From the NCBI GenBank assembly GCA_033439765.1, contig JAULSN010000013.1, forward strand, positions 372,001-436,000: a DNA stretch of 64,000 nt, read 5' to 3'. Shown piece after piece: positions 53,129 to 62,509 of this stretch (positions within the stretch are counted from its first letter, which is position 1; each line of letters begins with the position of its first letter). The notes under the pieces were generated by a model. That model did not search any database, had not been told where the DNA came from, and saw only the letters and a program-made list of their open reading frames with translations. Both the position numbers and the translations under genes were made by a program. This stretch comes from Lasiosphaeria ovina (taxonomy: Eukaryota > Ascomycota > Sordariomycetes > Sordariales > Lasiosphaeriaceae).

Positions 53129-53599
53129 ATGCACGCCCTCCTTTCAACCTCGCTCCTCCTCCTCTTCCTCGGAGTAACCACCTCCCAAACACCACCACCA
53201 ACCCGCATCCCACTAGCCTGCCTCCCCAACGGCACCCCCGCAGCAACGCCATTCACCAGCACCTACGCATTCACATTCAAATACGCGCTCAACTTCGACT
53301 TCGTCGCCGCCCAGCCCAAAGCCGGCGCACAAATCTGCGAATTCGCCGGGCCAATGGTCGGCTACGCGCTGGGCGGCGTGCCTGGAACGGCAGCGACGCG
53401 CATCGCGCCCAACGACACCGCGCTCGACGCGCTCGGCTATGTCGCGTCGACGGTCCTGGTTGCCGCGCCGGCGGGGCTGGCCGGTGTGCTGAACGCGCTG
53501 CTGGCGAATGGCACGTCGGCGCTGTATACACATCCTGAGGAGATTGTGCGAGCGCTTGCGGGGCAGTTGGATAGGGATGTTGCGGTTGTGGGTAGGTGA
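53129..53599 (+). CDS. Small secreted protein, unknown family
   Basis: 156 aa. Residues 1-19 are a clear signal peptide (MHALLSTSLLLLFLGVTTS). The mature part has two Cys (LACLPN, AQICEF), N-x-S/T sites and an Ala-rich second half (STVLVAAPAGLAGVLNALL). The coding part is GC-rich in contrast to the AT-rich flank after it. The last codons overlap a GTAGGT donor-like site near 53591, so a short 3' exon is possible. No family recognised. Confidence 0.6.
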   Translation: MHALLSTSLLLLFLGVTTSQTPPPTRIPLACLPNGTPAATPFTSTYAFTFKYALNFDFVAAQPKAGAQICEFAGPMVGYALGGVPGTAATRIAPNDTALDALGYVASTVLVAAPAGLAGVLNALLANGTSALYTHPEEIVRALAGQLDRDVAVVGR

Positions 53600-54000
53600 T
53601 TTTGTTGAGGTTGATCTATTCGTGGCCTGGTTGGTCGAGAGTTGCTTTGTTTTGCCGTTGGTTTCTCTTGTTGCGTTTGGGGTGCCGGTTGGCTATCTTT
53701 GGCTCTGTGCAGTTTTGCTAATCAACGTCTGCCTCGACTAGAAACGGTTTCGACATCGGAGTAATCAGATATGCGCACAGGCAGGGAGGCAAAAAGCATC
53801 ATCGCCGCTCAGATTAGTTTGCCATCGCCGCCATGGGTGAATGGCCTGTTACTTGCGATGGGTTCCTCTATAAAGCATAAAGCCGATGGCAATGGTAGAA
53901 CTGGTAACAGTGAAATTCAGGTGATTAAAATGGGTTTCAGAGAGAATGAGAGTAATGCGCAAACAATTTTATGTTTCTCGTATTTGGTTAAAGGCCAGTT
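53600..54000. other. Spacer
   Basis: No gene is supported; the strands converge here. Confidence 0.35.
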
Positions 54001-54402
54001 CTATTCCCCCCTTTTCTTCGGCTCACTTGACTCGGCCTCGGTAAGTAGCCTCTTGAAAGGCGGTAAATATGACTGTTGACTGGGTAGTTCAGGTTCCGAC
54101 GCTGAGCGGATCACCTCAACGATATATGACCCTGCAACTCCCCTGAAAGCCGACTCGATGTGCTCAACGATCTCGTCCATGTCCAGGCCAAGCTGCTTCC
54201 CCCTCTTTACAATCATGAGAACAACTCGGGAGAGGAACCGCAAGCTACCGTGGTCTCGCTGAACGGGCATGGGACTTGAAAGTTCATTATATTGAAGTTC
54301 TATCAGGCCCTTGACTTTGTTGTGTGCATTGTCTCCCTCAATCAACGCGCTCAGGGCAGTGAAGCACTCGCTTGGGTAACGGCGACTTGTTTGGGCGTCC
54401 AA
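54001..54402 (-). CDS. Unrecognised protein fragment or terminal exon
   Basis: 133 codons with coding-like composition (ECFTALSALIEGDN, RFLSRVVLMIVKRGKQLGLDMDEIVEHIESAF) ending in KKRGE. The frame begins with a non-ATG codon and is open back to a TAA near 54440, so a 5' exon or start is missing. No domain recognised; it directly follows, in the leftward sense, the gag-like relic. Confidence 0.35.
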   Translation of the reverse strand: MDAQTSRRYPSECFTALSALIEGDNAHNKVKGLIELQYNELSSPMPVQRDHGSLRFLSRVVLMIVKRGKQLGLDMDEIVEHIESAFRGVAGSYIVEVIRSASEPELPSQQSYLPPFKRLLTEAESSEPKKRGE

Positions 54403-54443
54403 AAAGATGGTCTTGGTGAAATGTATACAGGGATGCCATTAGT

Positions 54444-55161
54444 TTAACTTTTCGACTGTGATCTTGGCAGCAGACACATCGGCATCAAATATGAGAAATG
54501 ATAGGGGAAGCTGGTTTTCCAGGACCATCTTGTAGTGGACTTGTTTCTGAGACGCCTCGCTGTCACATATTTGCGTTTGGGTGTTGGATCCGGTGGCTGG
54601 TGGCGTGTGAGTGGTGGGCCTGTCGTATGTGGGGAGTTCCTAGGGAGCAGGCCCCGGTAGGTTCTAGGCGGAGTCCTGAATTCTCTGCGTTGGATCTGGG
54701 CCTTATCGTGGCGAGGTCCGGAGAACGCTTCCTCCGTAGTGCGTGGTAGCTTTAGGACTTCACCAAGACTAGTGCGGGAGCCTAGTCTCTTACGGTGTGC
54801 CTCTCTGTCGCTGCCGTTTCGTAGGTAAGCCCTGGCGAGCCAGATGCGTTCGCACCACTCGGCGCAATCCTTGGCTGAGGTGACGTCAGGGACGGCTTCA
54901 GCGTATCGGTTGTGGTAGAAGCGGTCGAGTTTGATCCAGTAGTCCCGGGCCATGAAGGTACTGTCGATCTCCATGCCGGGGAGATGCCAAACCAGGGCGG
55001 CCCGGGGGGCGGTCGTCTTTACCGAGGTTGGCTAGAGTGGTGCCGAGGTTGCCGAGGCCAGCGGAGAAGTTGGTCATGACCTGCATCATCAAAGCCTGGA
55101 ACCTCTGGGGGTCCATGCCTGTGAAAGCTGCTGGAGGTTCCAGTGCTGGCTGGCCACTCAT
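54444..55161 (-). pseudogene. Retrotransposon Gag-like relic
   Basis: A first frame, 55161-54898, starts MSGQPALEPPAAFTGMDP and FQALMMQVMTNFSAGLGNL; a second overlapping frame, 54974-54444, has MARDYWIKLDRFYHNRYAEAV, CAEWCERIWLARAYLR and then basic, Pro-rich sequence. The layout (short acidic or hydrophobic N-terminus, helical capsid-like part, basic end) is that of a fungal LTR-retroelement Gag with a frameshift between the two halves. No protease or reverse transcriptase is visible nearby. Confidence 0.4.
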
Positions 55162-55588
55162 GGTTGAAGTCTCCTCCTCTTTCTTAGTGATCCTGAGTCT
55201 GGCTGACGAGGTCTTCGAGACCCTCGAGTGCTGTCCTCCGTGATGGACCAGCTTGGCGAGTGGCTCTTCCCTTTCGGCGGTTGTTGCCTGCCGTGGTGAC
55301 CGACCCGATCGCTACCGTGTGGTATGGAGGTTGAAGAATTGTAAGAGAAGGTAGGTGCGCCTGGCCAAGGTGGTCGAGATAGAGGTAACAAGGAGGGAAA
55401 GCAATGACTAGTAATGGAGTAAGACTTCAACCTGGCCATCGCAAAAGAAGGAGGGCGAGGGCCGCTACTTAAATACATGATTGGGAGACTCAGTCCTGGG
55501 TGTGCCTGTAGAGGCTTGGTGCCACAATATGGCTCTGGTGGCTTGATGCTCTGGTGGCCTGGCTAGCTGATGGTGGCTTAGCCAGCTG
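55162..55588. other. Sequence between the gag relic and the hAT insertion
   Basis: No gene. Words of the type TGGTGGC / CTGGTGGCCTGGCTAGC recur near 55500-55590. It may be the untranslated or LTR part of the gag-bearing element, into which the hAT element inserted. Confidence 0.35.
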
Positions 55589-55596
55589 GTGACAGG
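55589..55596. repeat. Target-site duplication, left copy (GTGACAGG)
   Basis: An exact match to 57890-57897 at the other border of the hAT element; 8 bp is the length typical for hAT insertions. Confidence 0.9.
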
Positions 55597-57889
55597 CAGG
55601 GTGGGCGAAATTTTTTCAATACCCCTGTCAATCCATATCGATTATCGGCGATATCGATCAATATTGATCAATATCAATTCAATCTGGTTAGCTCGATACT
55701 CGATAATTACGTCATCCATCAGAATTGACCCCTTCCACCACATCTTCCACCACCTTTTCAAAATATCCGACCTCTACTATAAGACCCGACCTAATCCAGT
55801 GCTTTAGGCACTCAAGCATCTCAATAGTAGCCTCCCCTAGTTGCATCCTCTCCCACGATATTGTCCGACGGGCCCCAGAAAAGACTCGTTCCGGCTTAGT
55901 ACTCATCGCTGGTATCGAGAGGATATTGATCGCTAGTTGAGATAGCTTTGGCCAGCGGATCCGTTATTGTGAATAGAGCCACCACGATAGAGCTGACCCT
56001 ATAATATGGAGCGGTAGTTCTAACAAATACTCGTCAAATTCATCCTTACTTGGGGGCCTAGGAAAGTTCTACAGGTTTCGAAGAAGAATATCGTAATCAT
56101 CTTCTTAATCTTGAGCCTTGTGAAGTGGTATTGGCTCTAAGACCTCCGGTACGTAGACTTCTTCGTATTATTTGAATTTAACCCAAAGGTTTTTGACTAC
56201 TTAGAGCGCTAGTTTGATCCATTTCTTCTCCCAGTTGGCCTTAAGGTAGTCGCTTTTCCTTAATGGATAAAGGATAATTACGGCAACGTAATATAGGGAA
56301 TCTTCGGTCTTAAGATAGTATTTGTCAAAGGTTTTCCAGCTATATTGGATTCTCGTAGAGAGGAAAAGATCGGACTTGAACACCTCGTAGCTCTTCTTAT
56401 AGTATTAAACAAGAATATCCATTATAAGGAGAATTCGATCGATTGTTACTCCATCTCCTTCGGTATCTTTCGTTATACGAAAGAAAGGCTTAAGAAAAGT
56501 CTAGATTGACCGAAGGGTTGCCCAATCTTGTGGTACGAGGAAGTTAAATTTGAGGTCTTCGAACTACGTTTTCGAATAAGTATCGATAGCTAAGCTTTTC
56601 TCGAGAGCAACGTTAACCATCTTATACCAACTATTCTATCTTGTACTATTATTAAGAGGAATTATCCGGCTAGCGAGCTCCTTGAATTGGGTAATGCGAG
56701 ATGGGGATCCGCGAATATGAACAACAATATTATGAAGCTTTCCAAGCGGCCCGATATTACGAAAAGAGGTCGATTCTTGGTCTTTTTCTCCCTCCTCTTC
56801 TTTCTCCTTTTGAAAGAGAAAAGCCTAGACCGTAAGGTTGATAATATGCCCATTATATCGGATTCGGTTATCGGATACGTTCCACCTAATCTCTTCTTTT
56901 TCGAATTTCTCCCCAAGAAGCCGGCAAAGCTTATCGTTCGACGAGGCGTTATCTCTAATAATAGCCCCAAGCTTATTTTGGATCGCGAAATCCTCGAGGA
57001 TCTTGGAAAGAGCCTCGTACTGAACCTTAGCGTGGTGTGAACGAATAGAAGGTAAAGCGATTAGAGCCTTAACGAGCTACTCCGTATTATACTCCACAAA
57101 CTAAGCGTAAACTCCTAAGAAGAGCTTTTAGTTCGGTGAAGTCTATATATCCAAGCTAAGATGGATTGTTGAGATGGCCGATTAGAGCTTTTTCCTCATA
57201 ATATCCTTATGAATAACAAAGGATTTTACAACTTGGAGCCGGAGTATTGAATGTGATGAGATGAGGTTTGTTGCTTCCGGATTAAGGGTCTTGTAAAAGG
57301 TATGAAATGCGTCGCTTTCAACGAGCCGAAAAGGAAGATTATAAAGGATAATAAGAGAAAGAAGAGCTGAGTTGATAGTACTTTTGTCGAGGACCTTCTT
57401 CAGAGCTGCTAACTCGAGGTCGGTAGTCTGGCCAAGTATAGGGTTGGTCCTACGATATGACCTTTCGAGAACAATATTATATTTCCGAAGAAGATGTTAA
57501 CGTGTATTGGTAGTACTTTGGCCAGACCACGAGCAGTGTGAATAGTAGAAAAGTTTGTTTTTACCCTTGTGATGAGGCTCGGTTGGCTTGGGCTCACGGA
57601 CATGGTCGTTAAAAGCAAACGAGGTAGTAGTAGTAATTATATCTTGAGATATAATTGACCCCCCTTCTTCAGGGTCATTAATAGAGGCCATGATAGTTGG
57701 ATATGATGGATTTGAGAGTGTTGAGAGCGTCAAGAGGGGTTAACGATCACGGAGCGGGGTCGAGCATGGGGTGGTCTTAGGCTTGATTACTAATCGTCAA
57801 TATGGACCGATATCGGCAATATTGCCATATTGATCAATATCAATATGGATTACTAATATTGATCAATAAAAAATTGATCGCCCACCCTG
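55597..57889 (-). mobile_element. hAT-superfamily DNA transposon, complete ends, decayed inside
   Basis: 2293 bp. It begins with CAGGGTGGGCGA and ends with the inverted copy TCGCCCACCCTG, with exact 8-bp GTGACAGG duplications on both sides. Subterminal sequences are rich in GATATTGATCAATA-type words at both ends, as expected for transposase-binding repeats. The interior is strongly AT-rich, with TA-rich stop codons in every frame, as seen in RIP-affected fungal repeats. Coding remains of a transposase lie on the minus strand. Confidence 0.9.
55712..57733 (-). pseudogene. hAT transposase relic
   Basis: The N-terminal part (57733-57497) has a BED-zinc-finger-like segment, NKLFYYSHCSWSGQSTTNTR, where the first Cys of the usual CxxC reads Tyr. 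The C-terminal part (55906-55712) is the hAT dimerisation region: KPERVFSGARRTISWERMQL, EMLECLKHWIRSG. Everything between is broken by stops and shifts. The transposase would have cut and moved the 2.3-kb element; it is certainly inactive now. Confidence 0.8.
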
Positions 57890-57897
57890 GTGACAGG
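57890..57897. repeat. Target-site duplication, right copy (GTGACAGG)
   Basis: An exact copy of 55589-55596 immediately outside the right inverted repeat. Confidence 0.9.
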
Positions 57898-57899
57898 TA

Positions 57900-58704
57900 G
57901 TGGGCGCACACATGGTGCGCGCACACGTGTGCTCTTTCCTTACAGGCCAGCATATAATACGCCAGTTATAGTCAGCCAGATCCGAGAACCTTTCGTATTG
58001 GACTTGTGCTTCGTGCTTCAGCCAGGGATTGGCTATTTTTTCGTGACCAACTTTAACCTATATATCGCAAATTACAGGCTTTAAACGAATACCTTCCATA
58101 GTACCGTATTCGATAACTGTGACCTGGGTAGTTGTATTAGAGCTCTATAGGTAGGTTCGGTTCGTTAGGGAGCTTCCAATAACCCTTCCGGCCCGGGTCT
58201 CAAGCTCCTATATGCCTTGCTCGTCTACGTTGGCGATGTTGGCCGAATTGGCCTTTTTATCCTTAATCTAGAAGGCCAGGCGCTCGTAGAAGTCTTCGTA
58301 AGCCTCACGAGTAGAGCCTCTAACGCGAGAGGATTCTAATAAGGCCGAATTTTTCATCTTTACCGTGGGTTGCGACGTAGGAAGCGATCCACATATCGCT
58401 CGCCCACGGTCTTTTTCGTACCAGCCACATTAAGTATAGCTTGAGCAAATCTCTGGACCTGACGACGGCTAGACGCACGCCCTGTAGCTTCCTCATTGAG
58501 GTACCACTCGGCTAGGAAGCTTTCCTCCGCATTGGAGAGGTTTTTTTCGGTTTGCTTACTTTTTGCTCGATTTTCTGCGCCATGGATGCGTTTGTAGAGG
58601 GTGGAGGTAGGGATGCTATATAACTTGGCGGCGTCCTTCTGCGAAGCGCCCTGCTCAACAGCAAGTATTACAGCTTCAATGAGCTGCTAGTGACGGTCCG
58701 ACAT
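57900..58704 (-). pseudogene. Pogo/Fot1-like transposase relic
   Basis: From ATG at 58704 the frame reads through a TAG at 58687-58689 into a psq-type helix-turn-helix (GASQKDAAKLYSIPTSTLYKR), then a CENP-B-type second half, LSNAEESFLAEWYLNEEATG, SSRRQVQRFAQAIL and GERYVDRFLRRNP. This is the N-terminal DNA-binding region of Fot1/pogo transposases. Downstream the frame breaks repeatedly (TAA at the end of that block), and the DDE catalytic part is not recognisable. It abuts the hAT element, but its own inverted repeats could not be identified. Confidence 0.7.
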
Positions 58705-59532
58705 GGCCTATTTTGAAGCAATTTGGGCTTGATTTGATGAAGTCGTGGTGTTTTGAAGTTGTAGGGTAGGAAATTAGATGACAGGGGCAGAGATTTCGTT
58801 GTGGGGCGATTTCCTTATTAGGTCACCACGTCTAGTGAGTCGCCATTTGTGTTTTAGAGTTAAAAAAGGGTATGCCCTTCTTTGCCGGTCAGTATTTTTC
58901 TTTCGTCGGCAAATGAGCTCTCAGTAAGTCAAGCGTCAAAGATTGGGAGCTTTCTCCCCAAGTGCAGCTTTATGTTGAGCGCCGTGAAGATAGCTTCATC
59001 AGTTGTATTGGTTCGGGGCCTCTTGACACCCCCCGTCCCTTCCCGTTTTTGTCCCCTGCTTTCAACGTACGGATCAATGCAAAATTCTGTAGGTCTACTA
59101 CTCAATGCACCAAAGCAACGGCCAACAACGCTCGCCGAGGACGGTCACAAACAAGCGACTCTCGAATACTCAGTGCCCACTATTACGCTAGGCGTTCTCG
59201 ATCGCTTAACAACCAATGAAACCAAAACGCCTGCAGAAAAGCCCCGGAGCACAATTAACGCCGTGGCGTAGTATTCTATTGGAGGCGGGTTGCGGGTGCG
59301 TCCTCAGCGCCAAGCCAAGTCGCGTGAGAGGCTCGACGCGGAGCATTCCGAAGGCCCTGCGCGATGCAATCGTGTTAGGGTTTGCCGGGGGAGGGGAGAT
59401 ACGCAGCTTAGCGATAAATCTGATTTTGGGGACTTATTCATGTTGCGCTTTCTTTGATCCAGCTTTTCCGCATCGACAACCTATCAGTTCCCCAAGAAAA
59501 AAAACCAAAAACCACAAAAAACCAGGATAAAG
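58705..59532. other. Intergenic stretch
   Basis: No gene is supported. It may contain the outer end of the pogo-like element. An A-rich run (about 59496-59518) lies directly before the next gene's ATG. Confidence 0.35.
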
Positions 59533-60028
59533 ATGCATTTTCAAACCTCCCTCGGCGCCGCCATCCTCGGCCTCGCGACCGTCGCTTCGCCCGCAGTCGG
59601 TACTATGTGTCGCAACCAAGAATAACCCTTCCTCTTCCCCCTTTCCCTTTCCGTTTCCCACTAACCCCCCACGTCTAGCCCATACATGTCGTGCTCCACC
59701 TCCGTCGCGAAGCGAGTCACCAGGCAATGCGAAGGCCGCGGCCACCTCTTGCGCGTGCAGCACCCTTGGCCTGCAGTCCAGCTATCACACGGCACTGTAC
59801 AGCACCAGCGACAACCTGATTGACGCCTTCAACACGTATCGCATCTCAAAGTCGTGTCCTAACGCTCCAGCGAAACAGACCGTGGCGTTTACGACCCGCC
59901 CGACTGACGTTCTTGCGAGGACAGCGCTAGTCACGGGGCGACTAGCCGCAACCACGTCGGCTGGCGCCGCGAGTACCGGGACGAGTGGTACCGGGAGGGT
60001 TGGAGGCGTGCAGTTGGGAGCGGTGTAG
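59533..60028 (+). CDS. Small secreted protein with one intron
   Basis: Two exons, 59533-59599 and 59679-60028, with a 79-nt intron (GTACTA donor, CCCACTAACC branch, CGTCTAG acceptor); 138 aa. The start MHFQTSLGAAILGLATVAS is a signal peptide and is followed by a signal-peptidase-like SPAV/A. The second exon holds CACSTLGLQSS, DNLIDAFNTYRISKSC and a Ser/Thr/Gly-rich end, STGTSGTGRVGG..LGAV. The tail resembles the small-residue linker of GPI-anchored proteins but lacks a long hydrophobic end. The exons are too short to stand out as long frames, so the gene is easily missed. No family recognised. Confidence 0.65.
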
Positions 60029-60532
60029 GTGTATTGGGAGTGCCTTACTCTCCTAATAGCCTAACACAGGGCTAAGTAAGCAGGATGTAGGAATAACCGA
60101 TCAATCAGAGTTACGGAGGCTGAGGCGGCTCGGCGGGCCGCATAGCCCTGATTGGTCAGTCAGGAAGAATAGTGGGCCTGGCCCGGACACACGGGTCACC
60201 TGCCCTAGCACGTGACCTTAGTGTGCACGGACCATCCACCCTGTGGACAGCCCACTCCCCCAAAACCACCAAGCACCCTGTAACCCTACTGAATAGAACA
60301 GAGATAAATGAACATACCACCAATCTCCCAACCACCCTTTCGCAACGGTTACTATAGTGACTATTATGAATGACCTTGTCATTCCAACACTGATCAGTGG
60401 TTGACCGACCAGGTTAACCGCAGAACAGCAAGGAGTCCGACAGCGGCAGTGATCGTGGTCCCCACGATCGCTGGACAGGAAGCGGCACGAAGGACTGCAT
60501 TCGAGAGAGCACTGAATACGTAGAAAGCTCAA
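60029..60532. other. Possible 5' LTR / leader of the copia element
   Basis: The sequence from about 60084 (TGTAGGAATAACC) could be the start of a long terminal repeat, but the matching 3' LTR would lie beyond the window end, so this cannot be confirmed. It holds no gene. Confidence 0.35.
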
Positions 60533-62509
60533 TTGAACGCTGAACTACGAGCGCGAGAGAGGCTCTTCAACGCACGGGACAACCGAGACGAAGACCTCAA
60601 GGGCAGTCGAAAGAAAGGCCTTGCGCCCTACTTGGCTACCTGCGTCCATCACGCAACCAACCCCTCGCGAAGGATCCGATCAGCTAGAAAGAAAGGCTTG
60701 ACCCTAATCAGCTATCTACATCCCTCGACAAAGACCACGATGACGGCTCTACGCGCGAACAGCCGTATCGCTACCATCATCGACCCCGACTGGCAGGGCC
60801 AAGACTTCGACCCCGAAGACGAGGACCAGCTCACGCCCAAGAGACTCAACACTTACCTAGTCGACTGTGTTGAAGTATACGAGAGCTTCGAACTACAAGA
60901 TGAGGCCCTGTTCGCAATGTTCAGAACAGACTTCATTGAATGGAAAGAGAACCACTTCAAAGCCCTCGACAAGACCCTCCGCACCACCCTCAAACAGTTC
61001 CTCAACGACCACGGCATATATATAAGCAACGATGGACTGGTATCACAGCAGCTCGCCATACTAGCTCAGTATAAAGAAGCTCCTGAATGGCCTGAAGAGG
61101 AGGCAGAGCGGTATAGCAGGAACCGTGGAGACAAGTTCCAGTCATTCTACAACACTTCATCCAACAAAGGAACCAACAAGGGCGTTACCGAGAGAGCCTT
61201 TACCCCAGCAGTGAAGAACATCAAGAATACGGAAGGCTCGATACCTCCCCCTTTCTCAGAACGATCGAGCGCACCCCGGGTGGACCTGACTAATGAAGAC
61301 GAAACCCTCGAGACACCTCCATACCTGAGCAACGCGGCACCACTACCGCTATCGCGAATGCTGACAGACCTTGCAAAGATGTATACCGACGAAGATAAGT
61401 TTGGAGGCGAACGCTACGATATTTTGGACTCGAAAGTCAAGATCTTCGGAGCGTACTGCCAGATCATCGGTATCCCACAACAGCTGTACCACAAGGTGTA
61501 CTCAGTCATGCTCAAGGACAGAGCCAAACAATTCTATTTCGACCGGTTGATACAGGAGAACCTTACCTTTGACGAGATGATCAACCGAACCAGAGCATTC
61601 TTCCACTCTGTAGAGGATCGTCAGATGTATCTCCAAGAGTGGCGATCTACAACCTTCACTCGTATCATCAAAGAGAACCCCGACAAGGATCTATCACAGT
61701 GCTTCGATATCCTCGTCAACAAGCTGCAGAAGATCTTCAAAGGACTCGCAGGCAGAACGCCCGCAGGCATGTACCGAACAGATGAAGATCTGGCCGAACA
61801 GCTACTCAACGCATGTCAGGGTGTTGAAGCATGCAAGCTGGTATCGATGAAACCGGCTTCCACATTCGAGAGCGTTGTTGCCGAACTGAGGAACGTAATC
61901 GGCGTACATATGCGCTTTGAGAAAGCCTCCCTCCAACAGTACAATACTGATGAATCGGAAGGTCCCTACCAATACTGGGTTAACCGACGATATGAAGGCG
62001 GACGGCCTGGTAGAGGAGGCTCCCGAGCGAGCTCTCGGAGCGGTGGATCACATGATAGACCACGTAATAACGGCCCCCGCAGACCACTCAACAACAAGAT
62101 CAAGAAGTGCTTTGTATACGGAAAACAGGGCTGTTGGTCTACGAAGCACCCGATCGCTGAACGCCAACCAAAGAAAAACCAGTGGCGACGCTATATGCAG
62201 GCACAAGGTAGAGAAGGAGAAGACTTCGCCTCATTCTTGATCGACTTTGAAGGCATCGATACTGGCGAGTTAGATGAAGAACAAGAATTTGAGGCTTGGG
62301 TCGCTATGAAGAATGCAGAAGCATCAACACCCCAGATGGAGAGCTTTGTTACGGAATACGGCCCAGTTGACGGCGCGAAGATAGCCGACCTTCTCAATAA
62401 CCAGGCGACGATGCACGCGATAACAGAAGCCAACCCGTTTGTGCAACCCCCGGAAGAGCCCGCATCACTCTTTCACTTCAAAAGCCGCTATGACTCAGAG
62501 ATCTTCTAA
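60533..62509 (+). pseudogene. Copia-type Gag region
   Basis: 658 codons. The capsid-like part includes KRLNTYLVDCVEVYESFELQ, KFGGERYDILDSKVKIFGAYC and FHSVEDRQMYLQEWRS..F, followed by LAEQLLNACQGVEACK. Basic Arg/Gly-rich sequence (GGRPGRGGSRASSRSGG) precedes a zinc knuckle, KKCFVYGKQGCWSTKHP, in which the second Cys of the expected CxxC reads Tyr (TAC). The knuckle normally packages element RNA. The frame ends at a TAA that would be CAA in an active copy. The start at 60533 is the first Met; 60740 is an alternative. Confidence 0.8.

Noticed and set aside
60084..60532. Definite 5' LTR of the copia element
   Set aside because: Without the second LTR, which would be outside the window, borders and identity cannot be shown.
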